Source: Pseudocercospora fijiensis CIRAD86 | Lineage: Eukaryota; Ascomycota; Dothideomycetes; Mycosphaerellales; Mycosphaerellaceae | Assembly: GCF_000340215.1 (NCBI RefSeq) | Contig: NW_006921542.1 | Coordinates: 369,610 to 433,609 of the forward strand | Reading direction: 5' to 3' | DNA: 64,000 nt | Part shown: one piece after another, positions 24,927 to 36,546 of the stretch | How positions within the stretch are numbered: the first letter of the stretch is position 1 | Layout: each line of letters opens with the position of its first letter | Translations under genes and position numbers: made by a program | The notes under the pieces: model-generated | What the model saw: only the letters and a program-made list of their open reading frames with translations | The model's database searches: none | Told to the model about the DNA's origin: nothing

Positions 24927-27200
24927 GCAGACCTATTAGATATAAAGGAGGAAGAACAAGAGACTTTACTGCTAGGCATACTAAGAGACACCTAGGTCAA
25001 ACCCGAAACTATTAAAAGGATCCTAAAGAAAATTCTAGGCAACAAGGCACTAGGAGAAGACAAGATCTACAACAAACTTCTAAAAGCATATAGGAAGGGG
25101 CTAGCCCTAGCACTAGCTAATATCTTTTTATAAAGCCTAGTACTAGGACACTACCTAAGACTATTTAGGAAGTCCCTAATAGTGGTGCTAAGGAAGCCCT
25201 AGAAGGAAGACTATATATAGCTTAAGGCCTACAGACTAATAGCCCTACTTAATATAATAGGTAAGGTGCTAGAGAAAATTGTCGCTAAAAGGCTAACAAC
25301 CTTTGCCGAGGAAAGGAACATCCTTCCTAAAGGCTAGATAGAAGGAAGAAAGAAGAGGTTAANNNNNNNNNNNNNNNNNNNNNNNNNNNNNNNNNNNNNN
25401 NNNNNNNNNNNNNNNNNNNNNNNNNNNNNNNNNNNNNNNNNNNNNNNNNNNNNNNNNNNNNNNNNNNNNNNNNNNNNNNNNNNNNNNNNNNNNNNNNNNN
25501 NNNNNNNNNATTCATTTAGTCCTTCCTATTAGGAAAGATCGATATTAGCTTATTCTAGGCAAATTTAAATCAGACCTAATGCTAACTGAAAAGGGAATCC
25601 CCTAAGGATTAACACTCTCCCTAATCCTCTTCCTTATCTTTATAGTAGACCTACTCCTACTCCTAGAATCAAAAAACACATTAGCATTAGGGTTTGTAGA
25701 TGATATAAACATCCTAGCCTAGTCTAAGACAATAGAAACCAACTGTAAGATCCTAGAAGAGAAGTACTAGGAGTGTAAAAAATAGGTAAAGAGGTATAGA
25801 GCAAAATTCGCCCTAGAAAAGTACTAGCTCATCCACTTTAGCAAGGCTAAATCAACCTATAATATAAAGCAATCAATCACTATCTAAGGCTTTGAAACCC
25901 AACTATTAGTAGAGCTTAGGGTACTAGGGATCTAGCTAGATCCAAAACTGAATTAGGGACTATAAGTAAAGAAGGTAAAGCAGAGGGTAGATGCTAATAT
26001 ACAATCCATTAATAGACTTACAGCCTCTATATAGGGGGCTATATTCGAGAAAGCCAAAGTCATATACAAAGCAATTATCAAGCTAGCAATACTATATAGA
26101 GTATAGATATAGATAGCCTAGGAGAAAACACTAAAGAGGATTGAGTAACTAGTTAGCAGGTCCTAAACCTAAAGCCTAAAGAAAATCCTAGGAGTATACA
26201 AAACTATACTAATAAGGGTAGTAGAAATAGAATCAAGGATCCTACTAGTTAAACAATACTTTAAGGGACTAAGACACCAATATACGGCAAAGATAATAGA
26301 ATACCTAGTCTAACAGACTATCTAAAAGGCACTAGATAAGATAAAAGCCTAGTGTATTAGGACTAGGAGGCGAGACAGACTACAAATAACTCCCTAGAAA
26401 GTTAAAGACCTAGAGCAATATAGAGTCTTAATAAGAGAAATGCTAGAGAAAGAGCTTTAGGGACCAAATACAAGGCTAAAGGAAGACAAGCTAAAGGGAG
26501 AGAAACAAAGCCTAGTAGAGTCAATTACTAGATACCTATAGGAGCAGGAATAGAACAAAACACAAGTTAGACTAGGAACCCTAAAGGCACTAATCAAATT
26601 TGGTTAATATAACTACTAGCTCTATAAGGACCTAAATAGGGCCGAGGCAAGCCTAGCTATCTAAATTAGATCTGAATATATTGGACTTAGGTCGTACCTA
26701 TTTAGAAGAAACGTCCTAGGAATTGAAAGCAGAGCGTACTAATATAGCTACCAATCTTAGAACCCTAAGTATATACTGCTAGTCTGCCCTTAGTAGTTAG
26801 AAGGCAGAAGTGATTAGAGACTAAAAGCAATAGAAAGGGAATACGACAAGCTAATCTAGAGCAAAGAAGACCTAAAGAGGATAGTGAAGTGGATTATTAA
26901 ATAGGGATTTATACAACAATTCGCACTAGCAAGGGAAACTAAGGAGTAGATAAGAAGGAGGGAAGAAGAGGGGGAAAGAAGGGCAGGGCAGCAGGCAAGG
27001 TAGTCAGAGGGTAACAACTATAATACTAGTGCACCCTAGAGGAAGGAAAATAAGGAAACGAGGAAGATCAATACTTATAAATAGGACAGGAGGGAGGTTT
27101 TTACTAACTAAGTTGGTTTCCTACCCAAAACAATATATAGAAACAGACCTATATAGGCCGAAAGGCACTACAACAGGCAAATGAAATATCTATCTATCTG
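24927..27200 (+). mobile_element. 5'-truncated non-LTR retrotransposon (Tad1-like LINE), copy 1
   Basis: Only the reverse transcriptase and C-terminal part of ORF2 remains. In one frame, with RIP stops, are visible: NKALGEDKIYNKLLK (25041 on), a VVLRKP...KEDY segment (25185 on), a GIP-GLTLS turn (25594 on), the catalytic FVDD at 25693-25704, and a distal CP-type segment near 26785. The body aligns with 61950-64000 (copy 2), which still has ORF1 and endonuclease, so copy 1 is truncated at its 5' end. The 3' end is an ATCT run just before 27200. It is flanked by a perfect 13-bp target duplication. CpA is less depleted than in the Copia and hAT. Part of the polymerase core is hidden by a gap. 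Confidence 0.9.
25363..25509. other. Assembly gap (147 N) in LINE copy 1
   Basis: Unknown bases within the reverse transcriptase. The similar copy 2 also has a gap in the same domain, so the gaps are probably caused by repeat collapse. Frames crossing it are meaningless. Confidence 0.99.
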
Positions 27201-27213
27201 TATAAACTACTAC
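27201..27213. repeat. Target-site duplication, right copy, of the truncated LINE
   Basis: TATAAACTACTAC, identical to 24914-24926, directly after the ATCT-repeat end of the element. Confidence 0.88.
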
Positions 27214-28330
27214 TTTACCTGCTCCCTATCTAACTCTACCTCCTAGATAAACTACTCTAAGAAGTCGCCTAGTATATCGGCACTATATATAGCAGTAGGC
27301 TTATTTAATAGCAATCTCGTTCTAAACCCTGGGCTTTATCCGCTTGTATACTAGATAGCTGGGCTTAATTGCCCTATCCAAGACGAAGATAAGGAGGTAT
27401 ATATATTTGCCGTAGCTCTAGCGGCCTAGGATATAGACATTAAATCGACTAGGCATTTTAACTATTTACTACCGATATTACTACTTACTACTGTAGCTTA
27501 TAGCTTCTAGTTATATTTAATATAAATTCTATACGCTATATCCGTTAGAACGGGGAATTCGAATATCGTACTATTATAATTAAGTATTACTTAGATACGT
27601 ACGTTACTATACGAGAATCTAGCTATCGATCCTATTAGGAAGAGTTCTTAAAACCTGCCGGTTATAGGCGTAATAACTAGGACTCTAAGTATACTTTCGC
27701 CCCCTCTCTCTTAATTAAGGATAATAAGATACCTAAACTACTAAAGTCGCTAGTTTTAGCCGACCGAATACTAGGCGAGTATTAATCGCTCTCTACCTCG
27801 CTACTATAGAAATTATTATAGTTCTTCTTAGTAATAAGTTCTTAGATCGATATATATAGGTATAGTTTAGTATAAGTCTTAAAGGTATATCCGCCTAATT
27901 TTAATCGATAGCGTTCTACGCCGGTTCGAGTTACTAGAGCTACTAGCTTTATCTTTAGACTCAATATCTCCGGTCGTTAGTAATTGTCTAGTAGATAAGA
28001 TCTAGTAAAGGGCTTAACTTCTATATTATAAAAAGTAGAATAACTTCTTATATAAATCTAAGATCTTCCGTAGCCGTAGCGTCTTATTTAGGAGTTACTA
28101 CCTTAATAAAGAGAATAATTAGTACTAGGTTAGGGTCGGGCGGCGACTATTATATACTACCTCTTCCTTACTAGGGTTATTCGTTGTCTTAACGCGTAGA
28201 TTAGGGACGCTTAGATTGTCCGATCTTAAGGCAAATAAGATAACGTCTTATAGCTCGAAAGCAAAATAGTAGCTAACCTAAGACTACTTTAGTAGGATAC
28301 TGTAATATCTAAATCGATCCCGGAGATTTA
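27214..28330. repeat. RIP-mutated host repeat, interrupted by the Copia element
   Basis: Strongly mutated DNA that continues on the far side of the Copia (33396 onward), as shown by the GTTAT duplication at 28331 and 33391. On the plus strand, 27760-28060 keeps a protein-like frame (RVTRATSFIFRLNISGR) that was not recognised. Confidence 0.6.
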
Positions 28331-28335
28331 GTTAT
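28331..28335. repeat. Copia target-site duplication, left
   Basis: GTTAT, repeated at 33391-33395 immediately after the 3' LTR. Five bases is the usual duplication of Copia integrases. Confidence 0.85.
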
Positions 28336-28533
28336 TATTAGAATAGTCGAGAATATACGAGTATAGTTAGATTTATAAGTAAGAGAAGGAGAAAGAATTT
28401 AAAAGAGTATTTACTTACGGCTTAGTAATAGCTTATAATTCTTAGCGCTAGGGTATATAAGTAGTTAGTAAGTCCTTTGCTCGAATAGTAAGTAATTCTA
28501 TCGGTTTACCGCTTATCTATAATAATTACAATA
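28336..28533 (+). repeat. Copia 5' LTR
   Basis: 198 bp, starting TATTAGAAT (TGTTAGAAT in the other LTR) and ending ACAATA (probably ACAACA before RIP). It aligns over its length with 33193-33390. Differences include GTAAGAG/GCAAGAG and CTTATAATT/CTTGTAATT. Confidence 0.92.
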
Positions 28534-31500
28534 GTTATAAGCATATAACGCAAGTAAAGAAACAAGAAAGTTCAAGAAATTACCCGATTAGGCAGCCCGC
28601 TTGCGTAAGGTTAAACCTTATCCGACGTTACTCCGTAAATCGAAAAAAGCGACTAACTACGAATAACAATAAGATAACGGTTATTACTCCGCTATAGACG
28701 CCGGTCTATAGACAAAAAGAACCGACTAATACGAACTAAGAGATCTAAAAATATTAGTAATAGGACTAGTACGAGTCGAGGATCTAACGATAAAGATATC
28801 TACTACCGAGACAACTATCGGCGCGGTAAAGGGAATTCCGCAACTTACTACCGAGAACTATACTATCTAGATCGATCTAATTTAAGACTATTTATCCGGA
28901 TAAGGCCTTTAGAAGTATAGGAACGGTATACCGGAATCTATAAGCTAAGATTCGGCTAAAGTAAGAGAGGCTAAAGAAGAAGACGTAAAAGCAGTTACGT
29001 TTATTAAGTCTACGGCCGGGGATAAGCGTATACACCTCCTAGGACTATATACGACTAAGGAGGTAATCGATAAAATAAAGGAAGTAAGCGATATATCGAT
29101 AAAGGAACGGGTTTCGATACTAGTCTCCTATTTCTATTCCTTTAAAGCTCTTAAGGATATCGATACTACGGCTTCGGCTCTTACGTAAATCCAATCTAAG
29201 ATTAAGGCCGCGGACGAAGACGAAGCTCCCTCGGAGGCCTCTAAGAAAGCAGTCCTTATATCGTCGTTAGGAGAAGAGTATTCGTCTACTATATTCGCCT
29301 TAAAAGCGGCCGGTTTATCTACTCTTTCCTATAAGGAACTAGTTCAACGACTACGGGACGTTAAATATACTATTACTACTTCTAAAAGCGATAAAGTAGT
29401 AGCCCGATATACTAAGGAACCGGCGAAAGATAAAGCCGGTAACGGAAAGAAGGGCAATACGCCTAATATGCCTAATAAAGCTAAAGGAAAGACGTGCTAC
29501 TATTGCTAAAAGGCCGGGTACTTTAAATCGGACTATAGGAAGAATAAATAGGACTAGAATAACGGGAAAATCTAAGAAAATAAGGAGGAATCTAAGATCG
29601 CGGCTTAGACGGCTATCGATTCTATAACTCGACTATCTAATAAAAGGGATTAGATCCTAGACTCCGGATATACTAGATATATATCTAACGATAAGAACTA
29701 CTTTACGGGCTATAAGGAAATAACCGGAAAAGTTACTCTAGCGAACGGTAAAATAATAAAGGTCGTAGAGTCCGGTATAATCCTCGTCTAGTTTAAGGGA
29801 ATTCCGACTACGATTCCGGACGTTATATACGTACCCGAGATCGGTTATAACCTGCTTTCGATAAGCTAACTCTCGGAACGAGCTATTACGACTCTCTTTA
29901 CTAAAGAAGAGGCTATACTTCGAAGAGGAAACGAAGAACTAGTAAAAGGAGTACCTATCGGAAGGTCCTACGTTCTAAAGGAATCCGGATCTATCGGGAC
30001 TTCGAGAGTAGCTACTACTACGACTAAAGGTACTACGCTACTTTAGTACCGACGCCTAGGATATCCGGGAGACGAAAAACAACGAAATATATATAAAGTA
30101 CTACTAGGAGTCCCGGAGCTTTCGACGTTAAATAAGTCTTACGAGACTTATATTACTACGAAGTCCGATAGACGACAAAGTCGAGAAGAACCCGAAAAGG
30201 CAGACTATTGCCTAGATAGGGTATATATCAATTTTTAGGGTCCGTATAAGTATAGTACATTAGGGGAAAATAGATATATACTAATAATTATAGACGACGC
30301 TACGAGATAGTTAGATATCCGTCTTACTCGCTACCTAAGAGACGTATACGAAGCCTTTAAGGCTTAGAAAAACGAGGCCGAACTCGAAACTAGTATAGGT
30401 AGGACGAGTTGGTCGTAGATAGAGATATATATATAGGGAACTATATACTATAGGCCTAGTATTTAATACCTCTTAGGTAACTACTAGGGGTCGGCGTAGC
30501 ATTATATACCTCTAAGATAAAGCATTATAAATATTAAAGAGAAGAGAATAATCGTAGAGAGGGCTATATTATAGAGGGATAAGATACAATACTTATATCT
30601 ATCCTTCTATATATTCTCGTAGCTGTCTCTCTCTATCTCTCGTATATATATTATAGGAAAGGAAAGATATAAAAGTACATACCTATACTAAGCCGGGCTT
30701 CCCTACTATACTAGGAGGAAACTAAAGGCCGTAAGAATCGATAACGCTCCGAAGCTTATTAAAGCTCTTAAGGCCTATCTAGAACTACGAATCGAAATAA
30801 CGACGCCTTATACTCTAGAATAAAACAGGGTAGTAGAGAGACAAAACCGTACTATTATAACTAAGGTACGGCCCCGGGCGGCTTTGGAAGGATCCGGATT
30901 ACTTAAACAATTTTAGGGCGAAGCGGCTTATACGGTTACCTATTTATATAATAGGCTACCTATTAAAGGAAAAGATATAACTCCCGAGGAGCTCTATACT
31001 AGAAGAAAGCCTAGCGGAGAACATTTACGGGTATTCGGCTATCTAGCCTATCCGTTTATTACTAAGGAGAAAAAGAAAGATAAGCTAGAAAAGACGGTAT
31101 TCCCGGGAATCTTCGTCGGATATACGAAGTCTACGAAATAGTATAGGATCTATAATCCTAAGATAAACGCTATCGGGATCTATACTAGCGTTAAATTCGA
31201 CGAATTAACTAAAGGAAGTAGCCTACTATCCGGAGAAGAGCTACCTACTCTACGGCCTACTACGAATAACGACGATAACGATATCGATCTCCTAGATAAG
31301 GGAGAATCTAAGGAAAAAGAGGGAGATTCCGAAACCGAAGACGATACTTTAAAACTATAAAACGAAGAAGTCGATTTAAATAAAAACGAGGAAAGGCCTA
31401 CTACTCCTACGGATTCGAATATAAACGAAGGAGTACTACGAAGGACTACGAGGGTCCCTAAAGTACCGAAGAGACTAAGGGACGAGATAGGGCTAGTAGC

Positions 31501-33192
31501 TCTAATAGTCGACTATCGAAAGGCTTTCGAAATACCTATCCCCGAGACCTATATAGAAGCTATTACCGGCCCTTACTTCCGATAGTAGAGAGACGCTATT
31601 AAAGAATATATTAAGTCCTTAACGGCTAATAATACCTACGAGATTATCGACTATTCTAAGCTAAGGGACGGAAAAGGGCAAATAAACGTTATTACTTCGA
31701 AATAGGGGTTTAAAGTAAAAATACGACCGAACGGACAAATCGATAAATTTCAAGCGAGATTAGTAGGAAAGGGCTTTACGTAACGCTACGGAATCGATTA
31801 CTTTAAGACGTTCTCTCCGGTAATACGTCTCGAAAGCCTACGCCTTCTCCTAGCTATCGCTACTGGTAAAGGACTTGCTATATTCTAAATAGACGTAGTA
31901 AGTGCCTAACTACTAGGAGAACTAATAGACGAAGTCTATCTAGCTATCCCGGAAGACCTAGATATTCCCGGAACTAATAAAGTACTTAAACTCCTAAAAA
32001 GAGTACTAGGACTAAAAGAATCCGGACGAGTTTAGAACAAGACCGTTACGGCTTTCTTTAAAGAATACGACCTCTACGCTATACCCGCGGATTAATCGGT
32101 CTTCGTTTATAGCGACTATACGCTAATAGTCGCGTTATACGTCGACGATCTTATTATACTAGCGAAGATAGAAGCGGAGGTTAAACCGCTAAAGGACGGG
32201 CTTATATAGAGGTTTGAAATAAAGGATCTAGGTCCCGCTAAGTTTACACTAGGCGTAGGAATTGAGAGAGAGGCCGACGAATCTATACTACTAGATTTAA
32301 GGTACTATATCGAAAATACGCTTAGAGAAGAGGGCTTAGATCTAGACGAAACCTTCCGAGTATCGACTCCGGTAAACGGATACACGAATTTACTACCTAT
32401 TATAAAGGACGAGGAGGTAGTAGACGTCCGGAAATACTAACGACTTGTCGGAAAACTAAATTAGACCATACGAGCTACAAGGCCGGACATATCTTTTCTA
32501 ACGTAAAGACTAAGCCAATCTATAGTAAATCCGGCTAGAAGATACTATAACGGAGGTTTCTACGGCCTTAGATACCTAGGGAACACTCGGGACTATTATA
32601 TAAAGTATAGTCCTATCCCGAAGAACGAGAACGATACGAGTACTTTAGTTACTCGTCTACCGGTTATCTATACCGATTCGGATTACGCGGCGGACTTAAC
32701 TAGGAAGTTAACGATAGGATATATATCCCTATTAGCCGGAGGACCTATATCTTAGTCTACTAAACTATAAAGGTCCGTAACGACGAGTACTATAGAAGCC
32801 GAATACTTAGCGCTATCCTACGCTATAAAAGAAGCTATTTAGATCCGAAATTTCCTTAAGCAAGTCGGATACCTTATAGAAGACGACTATAAAGAACCTA
32901 CGATTATCTATAGGGATAATAAGGCGGCTACCGCTTTAGTACGAAATCCGGAATTTTATTCTAGAACGAAATATATCGACGTAGCGGCATATTACGTACG
33001 GGAACTAGTAGAGGATAAGCTAGGCGATAAAAAGCATATTCCGATAAAGGACTAACTCGCGGACTTCCTTACTAAGCCCCTAATAAAAGGGAAGTTCGAA
33101 GAAAACGTAAAAAGAGTTATAGGGACAAAAACGATTAGAAAGGATTAGGACTTAGCTATTTAGTATACGGCTAGATAGCTAAGTAGAGGGAG
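28534..33192 (+). pseudogene. Copia gag-pol remnant
   Basis: The gag end has a zinc knuckle at 29495-29536 in which the expected His and last Cys now read Tyr (CAC to TAC, TGT to TAT). The protease active site DSG is at 29660-29668. Integrase shows IIDDATR near 30287, RIDNAP at 30734 and VVERQNRT near 30830, the last carrying the catalytic Glu. Reverse transcriptase shows the region ending TFSPV-RLESL near 31805-31840, QIDV-type motif near 31890 (Q now a stop) and YVDD at 32137-32148. RNase H shows YTDSDYAADL near 32670, and the polyprotein ends with a KD-LADFLTKPL segment near 33050. Stops are almost all TAG or TAA at former CAG, CAA or TGG codons. No intact frame over 60 codons remains, so it is dead. 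Confidence 0.93.
30390..30714. mobile_element. Nested solo-LTR-like insertion in the Copia integrase
   Basis: The insert 30394-30710 (317 bp) interrupts the integrase frame between an ELET segment and a KLKAVRIDNAP segment that would join if it were removed. It is flanked by CTAG on both sides (30390-30393 and 30711-30714). Its ends, TATAGGTAGG and CCCTACTATA, are near inverted repeats and fit TG...CA termini changed by RIP. It contains no coding sequence but has TATAAA-like and pyrimidine-rich stretches. A solo LTR of another family is the best guess; a MITE is the alternative. Confidence 0.7.
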
Positions 33193-33390
33193 TGTTAGAA
33201 TACTCGGATATATACGAGTCTAGTTAGATATATAAGCAAGAGAAGGAGAAGGAAGTTAAAAGATTATTTACTTACGGCTTAGTAATAGCTTGTAATTCTT
33301 AGCGCTAGGGTATATAAGTAGTTAGTAAGTCCTTCGTTTAAATAGCAAGCAATTCTATCGGTTTACCGCTTATCTATAATAATTACAATA
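33193..33390 (+). repeat. Copia 3' LTR
   Basis: 198 bp, TGTTAGAAT...ACAATA, preceded by the purine tract at about 33182-33192 and followed by the GTTAT duplication at 33391-33395. It keeps several CA and TG dinucleotides that are TA in the 5' LTR. Confidence 0.93.
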
Positions 33391-33395
33391 GTTAT

Positions 33396-34798
33396 CGTTC
33401 TAAAAGCTACTATTATCGACCTATTTAAAGTATCGGCGGTAGCGTTAAACCTACGCTTCTACGATAAATAGGGCTGCGTACGGATTTAGGCTAGGCCCGT
33501 TAATAATAACGCTTAATAGTAAGCATCTCTTCGTATCGTAGTAAGGCAAGATATAAACCGCCCTACGGGTTATTACGGTAAGTTATAGAGACAATATTCT
33601 TTAAGAACTGAAATCTTCTATCGACTTAGTAAAGGAACTATTCGGGGAGTCGAAATAATAGGTAGAGCTATCGAGTGCTCTCTATATCGCTATTGCTACT
33701 ATACGTAATAAAGCCTAATAGCTAGAGTATATACTATTTGTAAGATAGACTTATTCTAATAGCCTTTGTAAGCGCCGTTAGACCTCTAATTAGGGAGCGG
33801 GCTAAGTGCGGTTTCGATCGACTCTAGAAGTTATATTTATCGCCTACGAAGGGGTAACTCTTAACTCGAACAGCTACCTACCTTTAGCAAATTAGTTCTT
33901 CTTAAAGTTAAATTTAAAGTCTCGGTTTAGTAAAGCAGGCTCTGCTCCGTCTTATATAAACAATGAAATGCCTTACACGTTAGTATACTTCGAAGCGGAC
34001 ACTACTTAGTTCGCTTTTATAGGTATACGAGCTATAGAAATAGGGTTAGCTTAACCGGCCGTAATATAACAGTTGTCTATTACATTTTGCTAGTTTTATA
34101 CGTCTAAAGCGTAGTATTTGTGTTCGATCCGGGGCCCTCCGAAAATTCGTTAATAGCGGATTAGAGGTCGGATTAAAGTTAGTCGGTCTATATAATCGTA
34201 AGCAATATATTAGCTTAGTCGCTTTATTCTTATAGGAATAAATAAGGTAGATAGAAGGGTATATATATAACTTAAGTCTAACTTTAGTTAATATAGTAGA
34301 TGATTTATAAAGCCTAGCGAGTACGCGGCTACTAGTAGACGATATCGACGACTTCGACGATAAAGCTACGAACGAGCTCGCTACAGTAGTAAGTATCGTA
34401 GCACGTTATATACCCGTTACTAGTTGCAATTGCTACGTTACTTTATATCAATCTAGTCGCTACTTATCTAGTAGAAAACAGACGTCTAATTTGTCGTTAT
34501 AATACGATATCTACGGGCTGTCGGTAGGCGAAGCCGTTAGGCTTAATTCGAACGCTTAACTTGCTCTACGCGTCTAATATTAGACATTAGCTATTATATA
34601 GTGCGTATAGGCCTTCTCTGCCTCCGAAGGGTATTAATAAGGCTATCGTTATCGTTATTGTATTCGTCTCTAAACGTTGTAAGGAGCGATAGTAGTCGTT
34701 CTAGGTCCTTGTCCTATTTCGTAGGCAGATACCCGACCCTACCTCTATTTAGGCGCCCCGCTTTATAGGCTTATATAGACCTTCTACCTAAATTTAGT
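33396..34798. repeat. RIP-mutated host repeat, continuation
   Basis: Continues the sequence cut at 28330 by the Copia. A minus-strand frame between about 34700 and 34200 is protein-like (segments such as SFIVEVVDIVY), but the family is not recognised. CpG is frequent while CpA and TpG are rare. Confidence 0.55.
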
Positions 34799-34836
34799 AC
34801 CTTCTACCTTCTACCTTCTACCTTCTACCTTCTACT
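34799..34836. repeat. (ACCTTCT)5 microsatellite
   Basis: Five uninterrupted 7-bp units, with one further ACCTTCTACC about 22 bp upstream. It lacks CpA and TpG, so RIP could not alter it. Confidence 0.9.
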
Positions 34837-34863
34837 CTATCTCTACGTCCTTATATTATCTCT

Positions 34864-34898
34864 CCGCTAAGTATACTAACACATATCTAGCTTAGCGG
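34864..34898. repeat. Hairpin, possible left end of the helicase-B element
   Basis: CCGCTAAG and CTTAGCGG form an 8-bp stem around a loop of about 18 bases. If the hAT (35287-55565) is removed, this lies about 620 bp upstream of helicase B, much as the hairpin at 35870-35917 lies about 630 bp upstream of helicase A. It may therefore be the end of the helicase-B element. Confidence 0.35.
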
Positions 34899-35278
34899 TC
34901 TATACTAAGCCTATAGCGAAGCGCGTAAAAGAAAACCGTACGGCTCCTTATCAACCGTCTAGTATACAAACGAGAATTCGAATTTATAGAAGCACAACTA
35001 TATATTAGATAGATAAACCTAAAAAAGCTATTCTACGTAATAATACGATCTTTTAAAATAGCTATATAAAGTGTACGTTAAAGTGTTAAATTAAAGCTAT
35101 AGATGCGATCTTCTAAGATAGGTCTTCTAGTAACTGCGTTTATTCTACCCTCCTTTATATTACTTATATATAAACGGTATATAAAACGCTAAGTAAATTA
35201 CGGGCGGACCCTTAGATTAACCGCCGCTCGTACCTCTAACTCTTAGAATACCTATATTCTTAACCCTTTGCCGTTATC

Positions 35279-35286
35279 TTGCTGCC
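35279..35286. repeat. hAT target-site duplication, left (TTGCTGCC)
   Basis: Eight bases directly before the left inverted repeat. The right copy at 55566-55573 reads TTACTACC, differing at two TG-to-TA positions. Eight bases is the diagnostic hAT duplication length. Confidence 0.85.
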
Positions 35287-35307
35287 TGGACCCCGTAGTA
35301 GTTCGGT
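35287..35307 (+). repeat. hAT left terminal inverted repeat
   Basis: TGGACCCCGTAGTAGTTCGG pairs with the right end at about 55546-55565. Past the first 20 bases only scattered words (TTTGGTTT, GAACTAG, CGAACTATA) are shared. Confidence 0.85.
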
Positions 35308-35420
35308 TTCCGAACTACTAAACGTATATAGTTTGGTTTCTTAGCGGCGAACTAGCTCCCTAGTTCCGGTTTAGTTTTTTCGAACTATATAGATTCCTAG
35401 TTTAAACTAGAGACTGTATT

Positions 35421-35745
35421 AGTTTTACTATAAGGACACTCTTATTCGACTACCGGCTACGATTACCGGCTGTAATAGCAACTCTATTACATTTACTACG
35501 CTCTTTTGCCGTTACTAGGGCGCAGTTGCCGTTGCTAGGGCGTAGTTGCCGTTACTAGGGCGCAGTTTTACTATAAGGACACTCTTATTCGACTACCGGC
35601 TACGATTGCCGGCTATAATAGTTACTAGGTTATATTTACTACGCTCTATTGCTATTGCTAGGGCGTAGTTGCCGTTGCTAGGGCGTAGTTACCGTTACTA
35701 GGGCGTAGTTACTATTACCGGGGTATAGTTGCCGTAGTTGCGAAA
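35421..35745. repeat. hAT left subterminal repeats
   Basis: A 143-bp unit starting AGTTTTACTATAAGG occurs at 35421 and 35564. Each contains TACCGGCTACGATT followed by CCGGCT, then 20-bp repeats of GTTGCCGTTACTAGGGCGCA. Such subterminal clusters are where hAT transposases usually bind; that role is inference here. Confidence 0.75.
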
Positions 35746-35849
35746 GCTTACCTATATAACGTTACGCAGGTAGCAACAATTAGGGCTTTGCGATATTCTT
35801 ATACTTTTAACTTCTTCCTCTATACCTATACCGATAATAACTACTATAC

Positions 35850-35940
35850 GCTACCTACCTCTACTTAGTCGCTCCGTAGATGCCTTAGGTTAGCGAAGCT
35901 AAGGCTCTAGCGGAGCGCCTAACGACAACCTAGGCAACTC
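35850..35940 (+). repeat. Left inverted end with hairpin of the helicase-A element
   Basis: CGCTCCGTAGATGCCTTAG (35870 on) and CTAAGGCTCTAGCGGAGCG (ending 35917) make an imperfect 19-bp stem. CCTAACGACAACCTAGGCAA follows, matching the right end inverted. Confidence 0.7.
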
Positions 35941-36546
35941 TATTACTAGATGACATTATTTCCAACCTTATATATTATATAGCGATATAACTACGCTCAT
36001 TTTATATAGGACAATGCGAAAATGGACCTCGAGCGTAGCGCAAAAAATTACACACCGCAGTTAAATTAATATATTGTCGAGAACTTATAGCTACAGAAAT
36101 TATATACTTTCTAACCTATGTATTAGAATGTATTAGTAGTTCGAGTCGCTATCGAAGTGCTATAGAAAAGATACCAACACTACTACTTCTAATACTAGTA
36201 ATTAGTGATCTACGCCTTCTTTGTACTATGAATCTCCTCTAAGTGTTGTCTAAGTTATTAAAGTAATGCGTTGCTATAGTGTAGGCGCCCGGACTAAGAT
36301 AGCCAAAATCCACCTTTTTGAATATATAGACCCTAACACTTCTAACACGTATATTCTAGTACTGTCTAGCGCGACTAGGCACACTCTAAGACAGTGTTGC
36401 GCGTAACTGTTTTCAACCTCTTACGTGCAAAGCAACCTATTTATTCCCGCCAAATATCCGCTTCTAACATCCGCAATCGAGTCGCAACGATACTATCTCG
36501 GACACCTACGTACACCTATATATATACGCACGCGTATCAAGTAAGC

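Larger units (their letters stand above)
28336..33390 (+). mobile_element. Complete Ty1/Copia LTR retrotransposon, RIP-inactivated
   Basis: A 5055-bp element with two 198-bp LTRs, a 5-bp target duplication, a putative primer-binding region right after the 5' LTR and a purine tract (AGTAGAGGGAG) before the 3' LTR. The internal region codes, in order, for gag, protease, integrase, reverse transcriptase and RNase H, the Copia order. Domains stay recognisable but are broken by many TAG/TAA codons. The LTRs differ mostly by CA-to-TA and TG-to-TA. A 317-bp insert at 30394-30710 splits the integrase; without it the element would be about 4.73 kb, a normal Copia size. Confidence 0.95.

Noticed and set aside
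25327..25515. Open frame across the first gap
   Set aside because: It exists only because N bases are not read as stops.
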